A stretch of DNA of 40,741 bases from CAYMRL01 sp964473205 (GTDB lineage: Bacteria > Deinococcota > Deinococci > Deinococcales > Trueperaceae), in contig CAYYOK010000016.1 in NCBI GenBank assembly GCA_964473205.1, forward strand, positions 1-40,741, in the 5' to 3' direction. Positions 14,284-22,940 of the stretch are shown here, one piece after another. The notes beneath the pieces were generated by a model, which was given only the letters and a program-made list of their open reading frames with translations, was not told where the DNA came from and did not search any database. How positions within the stretch are numbered: position 1 is the stretch's first letter; the number at the start of each line of letters is the position of its first letter. A program made the translations under genes and the position numbers.

Positions 14284-15612
14284 ATGATCCGACGGCAACC
14301 GCTCAAGTCGCGCGCCATCGCTTGTGTCATGGTGGGCCTGATCGCGCTAGCCGCGAGCTGGGCAGCTGCGCAAGACGACTTCGATTGGCGCCAGTTCGAA
14401 GGCGCCACCTTGCGCGTGCTCTTCTCCCAGCATCCGATGAGCGAGGCCATGATGGCCAAGTTCGGCGATTTCACGGCTCTGACGGGGATAAACGTCGAGG
14501 TCGAGACCTTCGCCGAGGAGCAGCATCGCCTGAGGCGCGCCACCGAGTTCCTGGGCGGCAACTCGACCATCGACGTCTACAACTGCCAGATAACCCAGGA
14601 GGGCGAGCAGTACGCCAGCGCCGGCTGGGTGCATCCGATCGAGCAGTACTTGGGCAACCCGCGCCTGACCTCACCCAGCTACGACTTCGCCGACTTCGGC
14701 AGCGGAGCTATCGACAAGGGGCGCACCGCCGACGGCACCCTCTACGGCCTGCCCTTCGCTCTGACCTCCACGGTCTTCTTCTATCGTCTCGACATCTTCG
14801 AGGAGCTGGGCCTCGAGGTTCCCAGGACCTGGGCAGAGGTCGAAGCCGCCGCGCAAACGGTGTTCGAAGCCACCAACGGCGAGGTCTACGGCATCGTCCT
14901 TCGCGGCACCGGAACCAGCGTCTACGCCCCGATCCTGTTCGCCTTCGGCGGCACCTGGGAAGTCGACGGGCGCCCCGCCCTCGACAGCCCGGAGGCCATC
15001 GCCTCGGCCGAGCTTTACGGTCGCCTGCTCCGCAACTGGGGCCCTCCCGGCGCCGTCAACCACGGCTGGTTCGAGACCACCACCCTGTTCTCCGAGGGGC
15101 GCGCCGCCATGAAGCTCGACAGCAGCGCGTTCATCCCGCTGTTCGAGGATCCGGAGTCGTCCAGGGTGGCCGGCCTCGTCGGTTACGCGACCGCCCCCGC
15201 CGGCCCGACCGGCATCCAGATCTCCCGCATCGGCGGCTGGGAGATCTGCATCTCCGGCCAGTCCCAGCAGCCCGAGGTCGCCTGGTACTTCCTCCAGTAC
15301 ATGACCGACGCCGCGGCAGCCGCCGAGTACCTGGCGCAGAGCCAGCTCGACCTCGGTCGCGCCAGCGCCTGGAGCGACCCGGCGGTGATCGCGGCGATCG
15401 GCCAGCCGCAGTGGGGCGAGGTGCTCGCCTACAACACCGCCAACGGGATCGACACCAAGACCGCGCCACCGTCTATCGTCACGACCAGGGAAGCGGAAGC
15501 CGCCATCGCGCAGATGATCCAGGCCTCGATCCTCGGTCAGGACACCGCTGCTGCCGCGCGCCAGACACAGCAGGAGCTCGAGGACATCCTCGCAAGGGAA
15601 CGCGAGAACTAG
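14284..15612 (+). CDS. ABC sugar transporter substrate-binding protein
   Basis: A 442-residue extracellular solute-binding protein of the family 1 (CUT1 sugar) type. Signal peptide at about 1-29 (ends AAAQ). Typical features: GATLRVLFSQHP at the start of lobe 1, DVYNCQITQEGEQYASAGWV, GTLYGLPFALTSTVFFYRLDIFEELGLEVPRTWAE (read in parts), YGIVLRGTG, MKLDSSAF and GGWEICIS near the C-terminal lobe. The ligand is probably a sugar, polyol or oligosaccharide. I chose ATG 14284 because AGGAGG lies 8 bases upstream and the signal peptide starts there, although the frame is open from 14125. It is the first gene of the uptake operon. Confidence 0.9.
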   Translation: MIRRQPLKSRAIACVMVGLIALAASWAAAQDDFDWRQFEGATLRVLFSQHPMSEAMMAKFGDFTALTGINVEVETFAEEQHRLRRATEFLGGNSTIDVYNCQITQEGEQYASAGWVHPIEQYLGNPRLTSPSYDFADFGSGAIDKGRTADGTLYGLPFALTSTVFFYRLDIFEELGLEVPRTWAEVEAAAQTVFEATNGEVYGIVLRGTGTSVYAPILFAFGGTWEVDGRPALDSPEAIASAELYGRLLRNWGPPGAVNHGWFETTTLFSEGRAAMKLDSSAFIPLFEDPESSRVAGLVGYATAPAGPTGIQISRIGGWEICISGQSQQPEVAWYFLQYMTDAAAAAEYLAQSQLDLGRASAWSDPAVIAAIGQPQWGEVLAYNTANGIDTKTAPPSIVTTREAEAAIAQMIQASILGQDTAAAARQTQQELEDILAREREN

Positions 15613-16505
15613 TGAGCCGAACGCAGCGCCGCGCCAGCCAAGGAACCTGGAACCGGATCGACGCGGCGCTGCCCTACCTCTTCCCTCTGCCGGCGATCGC
15701 GGTGATGCTGCTGATCGTCTTCTATCCGCTCTACCACCTCGTCGACATGAGCCTGCAGTCCTTCAACATCATGTTGGAGACGAGGTTCATCGGGCTCCGC
15801 AACTTCGAGCGCCTCTTTCGCGAGCCGCAGTTCTGGGCCTCCTTGCAGAGAACCGGCGCTCTGGTCGCGCTGAGCGTGCTGGGCGCCACGGTTCTCGGTG
15901 TCGCCACTGCCGTCGTCCTCAACCGCGACTACCGCGGCGTCGCCTGGCTCAGGGTGCTCTTCTTGCTGCCCATGTTCGCCACCCCAGTGGCGGTGGGGCT
16001 CGTGTGGCTGACGATGTTCCACCCCGAGCTCGGGATCATCAACTATCTCCTGCGCTCCGCGGGCCTGCCGACCAGCCTGTGGCTCGCCTCGCCCGTGACG
16101 GTCATCCCCTCCATCGCCCTCGTCGATATCTGGCAGCGCACGCCGCTGGTCATGCTCATCGTCCTGGCCGGCCTTCGGGCCATGCCCAACGAGCCGTTCG
16201 AGGCGGCCACCATCGACGGGGCCGGCCGCTGGCAGACCTTCTGGCACATAACCATGCCGCTGCTCAGGCCGGCGCTGACCATCGCGATCATGTTCACGAC
16301 CATCGACGCGATGAAGACCTTCGACAAGATCTTCGTCATGACCCAAGGCGGGCCGGTCCGCGCCTCCGAGACCCTCTCGGTGTACTCCTACCTGCGCACC
16401 TTCAACTACATGCAGCTCGGGTACGGCTCGGCGGTCATCTTCGTGTTCGCCGTGATCACCATGCTCCTGAGCTGGCTGTTCATCCGCTACCGGCGCAGGC
16501 TCTAG
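15612..16505 (+). CDS. ABC sugar permease, MalF-like
   Basis: A 297-residue inner-membrane permease with six spans. The EAA loop that docks the ATPase is EAATIDGAGRWQTFWHI followed by TMPLLRP, and YPLYHLVDMSLQSFN and FIGLRNFERLF are typical of the MalF/UgpA-type subunit of CUT1 importers. GTG at 15612 shares its first base with the binding-protein TAG (TAGTG). An open frame continues far upstream in the same frame but is a shadow of the binding-protein gene. It pairs with the next gene to form the transmembrane channel. Confidence 0.9.
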   Translation: MSRTQRRASQGTWNRIDAALPYLFPLPAIAVMLLIVFYPLYHLVDMSLQSFNIMLETRFIGLRNFERLFREPQFWASLQRTGALVALSVLGATVLGVATAVVLNRDYRGVAWLRVLFLLPMFATPVAVGLVWLTMFHPELGIINYLLRSAGLPTSLWLASPVTVIPSIALVDIWQRTPLVMLIVLAGLRAMPNEPFEAATIDGAGRWQTFWHITMPLLRPALTIAIMFTTIDAMKTFDKIFVMTQGGPVRASETLSVYSYLRTFNYMQLGYGSAVIFVFAVITMLLSWLFIRYRRRL

Positions 16506-16522
16506 GAGGGGGGCGAGAAACG

Positions 16523-17347
16523 GTGCACCGTGCGAGTCGAGGCAGGTGGAGGTCGAACGCAGGCTACTTAGCCGCGGTGCTGCCGCTGATGGCGTTCAGT
16601 GCGTTCCCGTTCCTATGGATGTTCCTGCAGTCGCTGAAGACGCGCGGCGACGTGATCTCTTATCCACCGAAGCTGATCTTCTCTCCCACCTTGGACAACT
16701 ATCGGGCCGTGCTGGTGCAGGCCGACTTCTTCAGCTACTTCCTGAACAGCACCCTCATCGCCATGGCGGCGGTCGCGGCCAGCCTGGTCATCGGCGTGAT
16801 GGCCGCATACAGCCTGGCCAGGTACAAGCAGTCGGGCATCGGCCTGCTGGTCCTCGTCGCGAAGATGATCCCGCACATGGCTCTCGCCCTCCCGCTCTAC
16901 ACGATCTTCAGACAGCTCCATCTGCTCGACACCCCTCTCGGCATCGTCCTGACGCACGTCTCGATCGCGCTGCCGGTGACGATCTGGGTGCTGGTCAGCT
17001 TCTTCGAAGACGTGCCACGAGACCTGGAGCAGGCGGCGATGATCGACGGTGCCGGCAGGATGCGCACCTTCCTTCAGATCGCCCTGCCCCTCGTCAAGCC
17101 TGGGATCGTCGCCGTGGCCGTGATTGGCTTCATCGACTCGTGGAACAACTTCGTGTTCGTCCTGATCCTCGGTGGCAGGAACACGATGACGCTGCCTTTG
17201 GCCGCGTACAACTTCGTCGGATTCGAGACGGTCGACTGGGGCGGGCTCTATGCCGCGGCCACAACGATTATGCTGCCTGTGATCGTCCTGGCCATCCTCG
17301 CGCAGAGGTTCCTGGCGAAGGGCTTGGCGATAGGGGCGCTCGATTGA
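16523..17347 (+). CDS. ABC sugar permease, MalG-like
   Basis: A 274-residue permease, six spans. MFLQSLKTRGDV near the N-terminus, LNSTLIAMAAV, AAYSLARYK and the EAA loop EQAAMIDGAGRMRTFLQIALPL mark it as the MalG/UgpE-type partner. GTG at 16523 follows GGAGGGGGG by about 9 bases. With the binding protein and MalF-like subunit it makes a complete importer apart from the ATPase, which is absent here and must be supplied by a shared MsmK/MalK-type protein encoded elsewhere. Confidence 0.9.
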   Translation: MHRASRGRWRSNAGYLAAVLPLMAFSAFPFLWMFLQSLKTRGDVISYPPKLIFSPTLDNYRAVLVQADFFSYFLNSTLIAMAAVAASLVIGVMAAYSLARYKQSGIGLLVLVAKMIPHMALALPLYTIFRQLHLLDTPLGIVLTHVSIALPVTIWVLVSFFEDVPRDLEQAAMIDGAGRMRTFLQIALPLVKPGIVAVAVIGFIDSWNNFVFVLILGGRNTMTLPLAAYNFVGFETVDWGGLYAAATTIMLPVIVLAILAQRFLAKGLAIGALD

Positions 17348-17419
17348 GAGACCTACACTATCGCCAGGTACCCGGCCTTAGCCCGGTGCGACCACTTGAG
17401 ATCCGAGGGGGCGCCATCA

Positions 17420-18307
17420 TTGAAGGCCGATAGCGTGGAGAGCTCGAGACCGGCATCCAGCATGTCCGCCCTGCTGCGGCTCAAGCAGAGCAGGCCGTCG
17501 CTCAACCCGGCCGAGCAGCAGGTCGTCGACTACATCCTCGACAACAGCGAGTCGGTGCCGTACTCGACCGTGAGCACCGTGGCGTCGAAGAGCGGCGTCA
17601 GCGAGGCAACGGTGATCCGGGTCAGCCGCGCGACCGGCTTCGCCGGCTTCCACGACCTGAAGATCCAGCTCGCTCAGTCGATGGTCGAGCCGGTGAACCG
17701 CATCCAAGGCGACATCGAGGACGGCGACTCGTCCGCGACCATCCTCGACAAGGTGTTCATGGCCAACATCCAGGCGCTCGAGGAGTCGCTTCAGACCATC
17801 GACCGCGCCGAGTTCGCCAGGGCGACGGAGGCCATCGCCAACGCCAACAAGGTGCTGTTCTTCGGTGTCGGCACCTCCGGCACCGTGGCGCTGGACGCCG
17901 TCCAGAAGTTCCTGCTCGCCGGCGTCCAGGTCAGCGCCTTCAACGACATCGTCTTGCAGCGCATGCACGCCGCCGTCGCCGGACCCGGCGACGTCATCGT
18001 CGGGCTGTCCCAGAGCGGGGCCACCGAGGCGATCATCGCCGCCGTCGGCGCCGCCCGCGAGAACGGCGCCACGACGATCGCGGTCACGTCCAACCCGCAC
18101 TCGCCCATCACGCGGCGCGCGGACATCACGCTGCAGGTCTCGGTGCTGGAGCTGTCGTTCCAGTCCGCTTCCAACCAGCTGAGGACGGCGCAGCTGTCGG
18201 TGGTCGACGCCCTGTGCTTCAGCGTCGCGATGCTCAGGCGCGAGACATTCCTCGACAACAGCCGCAGGTCGGCGGCCGCCGCTCGCTCGCTGCACCTCGA
18301 CGAGTGA
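17420..18307 (+). CDS. RpiR/MurR family transcriptional regulator
   Basis: A 295-residue regulator with an N-terminal RpiR-type helix-turn-helix at about 24-86 (STVSTVASKSGVSEATVIRV, then GFAGFHDLKIQLAQ) and a C-terminal SIS phosphosugar-binding domain at about 120-255 (FFGVGTSGTVALDA, IVGLSQSGATEAII, AITSNPHSPI-like segment). Such proteins repress or activate sugar genes in response to phosphosugars. GAGGGGG lies 9 bases before the TTG at 17420, which I prefer; GTG 17435 and ATG 17462 are alternatives. Position inside the uptake operon implies it controls that operon. Confidence 0.87.
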   Translation: MKADSVESSRPASSMSALLRLKQSRPSLNPAEQQVVDYILDNSESVPYSTVSTVASKSGVSEATVIRVSRATGFAGFHDLKIQLAQSMVEPVNRIQGDIEDGDSSATILDKVFMANIQALEESLQTIDRAEFARATEAIANANKVLFFGVGTSGTVALDAVQKFLLAGVQVSAFNDIVLQRMHAAVAGPGDVIVGLSQSGATEAIIAAVGAARENGATTIAVTSNPHSPITRRADITLQVSVLELSFQSASNQLRTAQLSVVDALCFSVAMLRRETFLDNSRRSAAAARSLHLDE

Positions 18308-18318
18308 GCGTTCCGACC

Positions 18319-19338
18319 ATGACCAGCTCCATGCGCGCGGTCAAGGTCGAGAAGCCCCACACCTTCCACGTCGCCGACGCTCCCGTGCCCGAGCTCGGTC
18401 CGGACGACGTGCTGATCCGGGTCCGCGCCGCCGGGATCTGCGGGACGGACCTGCACATCCTCGCCGGCGAGTACGAGGCGAGCTACCCGCTGACGCCTGG
18501 CCACGAGTTCAGCGGCGACGTAGCAGCAGTCGGCGAGTCCGTCGAGCGCCTCGCGGTCGGCGATCGGGTCACGGCCGATCCCAACCTTCCCTGCAACCGC
18601 TGCGAGCCGTGCCAGCGCAACGAGCAGAACCAGTGCGTCGACTTACGGGCGGTAGGGGTCACGCGCGACGGCGGCTTCGCCGAGTACGTATCGGTCCCGC
18701 AGTCGTCCGTCTTCCCCATCGGCGACCTCAGCTACCCCGCGGCGGCGATGGTCGAGCCGCTGGCATGCGTCATCTGGGGCCTGAAGCGCGTCGGGTTGCA
18801 GCCGGGCGACAGGGTGCTGGTGCAGGGAGCCGGCCCGATGGGCTGCCTGATCGTGCAGGCCGTCAAGCGCGCCGGGGCTGCCTTCGTAGCTGCGACGGAC
18901 ACGGTGCCCTGGCGTCTGGATCTGGCGGCGAAGCTCGGAGCCGACGCGGTCGCCACTCCGCAAGGCGTCGCGGCCGACGCTCTGAGGGACGCCGCTCCGA
19001 GCGGCTTCGACATCGTCGTCGATGTCACCGGGATCCCCGCCGTCGTCGAAGGGTCGATCGAGCACCTTCGCGCTCGGGGCAAGCTCTGGCTGTTCGGAGT
19101 CTGCCCGCCCGGCAGCGTCGTGCGCCTGCCGCCCTACGAGCTGTTCCGCAAGGACCTGACCGTCATCGGGAGCTTCGCACTGAGCAAGACCTTCCCCGAG
19201 AGCCTCGCCTGGGTCAGGAGCGGCAGGGTCCAGTTGGAGCCGCTGGTCTCGCACCGGCTCCCTCTGGAGGAGTTCGAGCAGGCCGTTCGCGTAGCCCGTC
19301 ACGACCCCGAGAGGATGAAGGTCCAGCTAGCAATCTGA
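18319..19338 (+). CDS. Zinc-dependent medium-chain dehydrogenase (sorbitol/threonine dehydrogenase type)
   Basis: A 339-residue MDR-family NAD(P)-dependent polyol or alcohol dehydrogenase. Catalytic zinc ligands C41 (GICGTDLH) and H62-E63 (PGHEFSG) are present, and four Cys of the structural zinc site (C92, C95, C98, C106 in NLPCNRCEPCQRNEQNQC). The Rossmann motif is VQGAGPMGCLIVQ. E146 in MVEPLACV is the usual extra acidic ligand. It probably oxidises the imported polyol or sugar. A GTG at 18304 overlapping the regulator stop (GTGA) is an alternative start. Exact substrate unknown. Confidence 0.88.
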   Translation: MTSSMRAVKVEKPHTFHVADAPVPELGPDDVLIRVRAAGICGTDLHILAGEYEASYPLTPGHEFSGDVAAVGESVERLAVGDRVTADPNLPCNRCEPCQRNEQNQCVDLRAVGVTRDGGFAEYVSVPQSSVFPIGDLSYPAAAMVEPLACVIWGLKRVGLQPGDRVLVQGAGPMGCLIVQAVKRAGAAFVAATDTVPWRLDLAAKLGADAVATPQGVAADALRDAAPSGFDIVVDVTGIPAVVEGSIEHLRARGKLWLFGVCPPGSVVRLPPYELFRKDLTVIGSFALSKTFPESLAWVRSGRVQLEPLVSHRLPLEEFEQAVRVARHDPERMKVQLAI

Positions 19339-19493
19339 GGTCGCCTCCTACCTTTCGAAGAGACCAGGCCCAGCCGTCTCGCGGCTCCGGCGAACCTTCG
19401 ACCCGCCTCCATAGAATCTGCATATTGCGCACTTACGGTGAGCACCGTCGACGCCATCGCCTTCACGGGCTCGAGGCGTCCCCGGAGGTCTTC

Positions 19494-21788
19494 ATGCTCA
19501 TCCAAGGCGCGCGGCTCACGCATCGCGGCGGCCGCTCGAGAACCTCAGCCATCGCCCTTGGTTCCTTGGCGCTGCTGGTGCTCACGGCTCCGTTGGCCGC
19601 AGCGCAACAAGGACAGCAGTTCGGACCTGGCGGTCCAGGCGGCCAGTTCGGACCTGGCGCTCCTGGCGTGCAGTTCGGCGCGGGCGGCCCCGGCGGCCCC
19701 GGCAACAGCGAGCGCCTCGCCATCGTCGAGCGCTTCGACGCCGACGGCGACGGGTTCCTAGACGCCGAGGAACGCGAGGCCGCCAAGTCTTACCTGGAGA
19801 GCATCGGCTGGCGGAGCGGCGATGGCGGCCCCCGGGGCGGCGCCTTCGCCTCGAGCGGCTCCACGGGCGTGACGATCACGCCGGACGAGGTCGAGGGGTA
19901 CGCCGGCACGAGCTTCTTCGACACGTCGGTGGTGCGCACGATCTTCATCGAAACTGGCTTCGACGACTGGGAGGCCGAGATGGCGACCTTCTACGACACC
20001 GATGTAGAGCTGCCCGTCACCGCCATCATCGACGGGGTCGTCTACGAGGACGTCGGCGTGCGCTTCCGCGGCAACTCCTCGTACAGCAACGTGCCCGCCG
20101 GCCTGAAGCGGCCCGTCCGCATCAAGCTCGACACCGTAGTCAGCGGCCAATCGGTCGAGGGCGTGCGCACCATCAAGCTGCTGAACGGCATAAACGACCC
20201 GACCTTCCTGCGCACGCTGCTGGTGTCGACGATCATGCAGGACTACATCGCCGCGCCGAGGGCCAACTTCGTGCGCCTGGTGGTGAACGGCGAGAACTGG
20301 GGCATCTACCAGAACCAGCAGCACTACAACACCGATTTCCTGCGCGACCACTACGGCGAGTCGGGCGGCGTGCGCTGGGAGGTGCCCGGCAGCCCGAACG
20401 GTCAGGGCGGCATGGTCTACCTCGGCGAGGACCCCGACGACTACCGCAGCGTGTATCAGATCGACAACCGCGACACCGCGGCGAGCTGGGCTGCGCTGAT
20501 CGAGCTGTTCCGGGTGCTGGACCAGACCCCGGCCGAGGAGCTGGTGGCTGCGCTGGAGCCGATCCTCGACATCGAAGAGGCGCTGCGGTTCCTCGCCCTC
20601 GACGTGACGCTGGCCAACAGCGACGGCTTCTGGACCCGCGCCAGCGACTACGAGCTCTACCTGGCCGAGGACGGTCGCTTCCACATCATCCCGCACGATC
20701 TGAACGAGGCGCTCGGAGCCGGCGGCTTCGGAGGAGGGTTCGGCGGCGGCCGCGGTCAAGGCGGTGGCCCGGGCGGCGCGGGCGGCGGCACTGGCAACGC
20801 CACGCTCGATCCGCTGGTCGGCCTGACCGACGCCTCCAAGCCTTTACGCTCGAAGCTGCTCGCCGTGCCAGAGCTGCAGAAGCGCTACCTGGAGATCGTG
20901 CTGGACATCGCCGAACGGTGGCTCGACTGGGAGGTCCTCGGCCCGCTCGCGGAGGGCCTGCAATCTCTGATCGCCGAAGACGTAGAGATCGACACCCGCA
21001 AGCTCTACAGCTACGAGCAGTTCCAGAGCGCGCTGGACGGCGGCGCGAACAGCCTCCGCAGCTTCGTCGAGCAGCGCCGTGCGTACCTGCTCTCCACCGT
21101 CCCCGGGCTCATCGATGCCATCGAGGTCGCCTCATACCAGCAGCCCGAGGCCGTCGAGTCCGGCAGCGGCCTCCTGAGCGAGGCAGCGGCGCTGCAGATC
21201 GCGAGCTCCACCTCCTACGAGCTGCACGGCGGCCCGGTGGGCTGGCACCTCACCGCCGGCAGCGGCCAGGTAGTGACGTTCGCCGGGGTCATCGATGATG
21301 CACCTGCGGCGGCCTTCGTCTTCGAAACCTTGCGCGAGGGTTTCGGCGACAACAAGCTCGACCAGTGCGTGTCCATCGACGCTTCGCAGGATCTCGCCAT
21401 CGCCCTGCAGGTCTACGCCGACGCTTCGAACGCTTCCGGTCTGGGCGTGCGGGTCAACCCTAACTTCCACGCCACCCTCGCGAGCTGCGAGGAAGCGCTG
21501 GCGATCGACGCCGGCGGCGACAGGCTCTCCGGCGGCCGGGCTAACGACGACATCGACTTCGTGCTCGGCCAGGCCGACGGCGGTGGCTGGCTGTTCTTCA
21601 GCGAGGAAGAGCGCCCGGAGTTGCGCTATGCCGCCGCCGACATCCCCGCAGGCGCGACCTACCTGCGCCTTAGCCTCAGGGCGCGCGACCGCAGCGGGGT
21701 CGTCCCCGCCCAGGCGCTGTACCTCGCGAGCGTGTCGGTGACCCAAGCGGCGGATCTGCTCGTCAACGGCGACTTCAGCATCCCGTGA
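19494..21788 (+). CDS. Secreted CotH-kinase-family protein with EF-hand
   Basis: A 764-residue exported protein. Signal peptide about 14-37. Residues 42-70 are QFGPG/GGPGG-type repeats. An EF-hand loop DADGDGFLDAEE (82-93) has D, D, D, D, E at positions 1, 3, 5, 9 and 12, so should bind Ca2+. A CotH-like atypical kinase domain follows (GVRFRGNSSYSN at 188-199, IKLLNGINDPTFLRTLL, ANFVRLVVNGENWGIYQNQQ in parts, IIPHDLNEALG at 398-408). A Gly-rich run (409-434) interrupts that domain. The C-terminal 240 residues look like a beta-sandwich carbohydrate- or ligand-binding module with two Cys. CotH phosphorylates spore-coat protein in Bacillus; the target here is unknown. GGAGG lies 5 bases before the ATG; 155 bp separate it from the dehydrogenase. 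Confidence 0.82.
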   Translation: MLIQGARLTHRGGRSRTSAIALGSLALLVLTAPLAAAQQGQQFGPGGPGGQFGPGAPGVQFGAGGPGGPGNSERLAIVERFDADGDGFLDAEEREAAKSYLESIGWRSGDGGPRGGAFASSGSTGVTITPDEVEGYAGTSFFDTSVVRTIFIETGFDDWEAEMATFYDTDVELPVTAIIDGVVYEDVGVRFRGNSSYSNVPAGLKRPVRIKLDTVVSGQSVEGVRTIKLLNGINDPTFLRTLLVSTIMQDYIAAPRANFVRLVVNGENWGIYQNQQHYNTDFLRDHYGESGGVRWEVPGSPNGQGGMVYLGEDPDDYRSVYQIDNRDTAASWAALIELFRVLDQTPAEELVAALEPILDIEEALRFLALDVTLANSDGFWTRASDYELYLAEDGRFHIIPHDLNEALGAGGFGGGFGGGRGQGGGPGGAGGGTGNATLDPLVGLTDASKPLRSKLLAVPELQKRYLEIVLDIAERWLDWEVLGPLAEGLQSLIAEDVEIDTRKLYSYEQFQSALDGGANSLRSFVEQRRAYLLSTVPGLIDAIEVASYQQPEAVESGSGLLSEAAALQIASSTSYELHGGPVGWHLTAGSGQVVTFAGVIDDAPAAAFVFETLREGFGDNKLDQCVSIDASQDLAIALQVYADASNASGLGVRVNPNFHATLASCEEALAIDAGGDRLSGGRANDDIDFVLGQADGGGWLFFSEEERPELRYAAADIPAGATYLRLSLRARDRSGVVPAQALYLASVSVTQAADLLVNGDFSIP

Positions 21789-21816
21789 GGCCTCGAGCGG
21801 GAAGGTAGGCGTGAGG

Positions 21817-21868
21817 GGGCTAGGTGATCGGGCTAGGTGACCGGGCGAGGTGATCGGGCAGCGTGACC
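21817..21868. repeat. Four degenerate 13-bp tandem repeats between convergent genes
   Basis: Units GGGCTAGGTGATC (21817), GGGCTAGGTGACC (21830), GGGCGAGGTGATC (21843) and GGGCAGCGTGACC (21856) follow each other without gaps and end two bases before the stop of the S66 peptidase gene. No hairpin or T-run is seen. Confidence 0.85.
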
Positions 21869-21870
21869 CC

Positions 21871-22917
21871 TCAGCGGAAGCGCATGAGCACCCGCCGCGC
21901 ACCGCCGTCGATGCGCACGCGCCCACCGTAAGGCACCGGCACCTGCGGGTCGGTGTGGCCGAAGTCCAGGTTCTGCACGATCGGGACGACCTCGTTGTAT
22001 GCCCGCACCGTCCCGACCATCGTCTCCCGCTGAAGCTCGCGGTACGCCTGGCGCGCAGCTGGTGGAAGCGGCTTGTCGAACTCCCACGCCTTGGGGCGAC
22101 CGACCAGCACGCCGCGCAGCCGCTCCAGCACGCCGCGCTCGCCCAGGGCGCGAAGCACGCGGTGCACGTAGTCGGCCTCGGGTATCTCCTCGGACGTCTC
22201 CAGCAGCAGGACGACCTGCTCGAAGTCCTCGAGCGACGGGAGCGGAACGCCATGCCGCAGCATCTCGTCCACCGAGCCGAGGCAGCCACCCCAGGTCACG
22301 CCCTCGGCGTTCGTATCGCCATCCCAGACCCAGCCTTCGTTCGGGCTGCGCTCCCGCTCGCGGTCCAGATTGGCGGGATCATCCCAGTGCAGCCCTACCT
22401 CGTTGAACGTCTCGCTGGGGTGCAGCTCGACCTCGCCGCCCTCTCCGAAAAACGCGTCGCGCAGGTAGCGGACGGTGTAGTCGTCCATCCGGCTCTGCAT
22501 GGCGTGCTGCGTCATGACCGAGCCGCCGTAGTAGCTCGGCACGCCGTGCAGCCAGAGGAAGTTGGCGAGATGGCTGTTGTCGCTGTAGCCGAAGAAGGCC
22601 TTGGGGTTGCGCGCGAAGGGCTCGGGCGGCAGCCGATGGACGTAGGTGACCTGGTCGTCCCCGCCGATGCTCGCGACGACGGCCTTGATGCTCGGGTCCT
22701 CGAAGGCGGCGATGAGGTCGGCAGCGCGCTCCTCGGCGCTGGCACCCAGCTTGCGGGTGGCGGGGAACTCCACCGGCTCGAGCCCGAACACCTCGCGCAT
22801 GCGCCGCAGGCCCAGCTCGAAGACCTGGGGGAACATGCCCGGGGCGGCGAAGGAGGGCGAGAGGACGGCTACCCGATCGCCCGGATGCAGCCTCGGTAGC
22901 GTGCTCATGGGTCGCAT
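21871..22917 (-). CDS. S66 family LD-carboxypeptidase / MccF-like peptidase
   Basis: A 348-residue serine peptidase of family S66, which includes murein tetrapeptide LD-carboxypeptidases and the microcin C resistance protein MccF. Motifs: LHPGDRVAVLSPS, VVASIGGDDQV, FFGYSDNSHLANF with the nucleophilic Ser of GYSD, GVTWGGCLGSVDE, and NLDFGHTDPQVPVPYG with the catalytic His. EEIPEADYVHRVL carries the likely Glu. No signal peptide, so cytoplasmic. ATG at 22917 lies 7 bases after TATGCT (22930-22925), suggesting a leaderless start; ATG at 22908 is an alternative. Overall form is closer to MccF-like than to LdcA, but I cannot separate cell-wall recycling from nucleotide-peptide detoxification. Confidence 0.88.
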   Translation of the reverse strand: MRPMSTLPRLHPGDRVAVLSPSFAAPGMFPQVFELGLRRMREVFGLEPVEFPATRKLGASAEERAADLIAAFEDPSIKAVVASIGGDDQVTYVHRLPPEPFARNPKAFFGYSDNSHLANFLWLHGVPSYYGGSVMTQHAMQSRMDDYTVRYLRDAFFGEGGEVELHPSETFNEVGLHWDDPANLDRERERSPNEGWVWDGDTNAEGVTWGGCLGSVDEMLRHGVPLPSLEDFEQVVLLLETSEEIPEADYVHRVLRALGERGVLERLRGVLVGRPKAWEFDKPLPPAARQAYRELQRETMVGTVRAYNEVVPIVQNLDFGHTDPQVPVPYGGRVRIDGGARRVLMRFR

Positions 22918-22940
22918 CCCCGACAGCATAAGGTGAGGCT

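Noticed and set aside
14055..15611. Open frame continuous with the MalF-like permease
   Set aside because: It is a shadow of the binding-protein gene; permease similarity begins at the GTG at 15612.
18609..19493. Long open frame continuous with the CotH gene
   Set aside because: The first 295 codons are an Arg/Pro/Gly-rich shadow of the dehydrogenase and spacer. The signal peptide and GGAGG ribosome site place the start at 19494.
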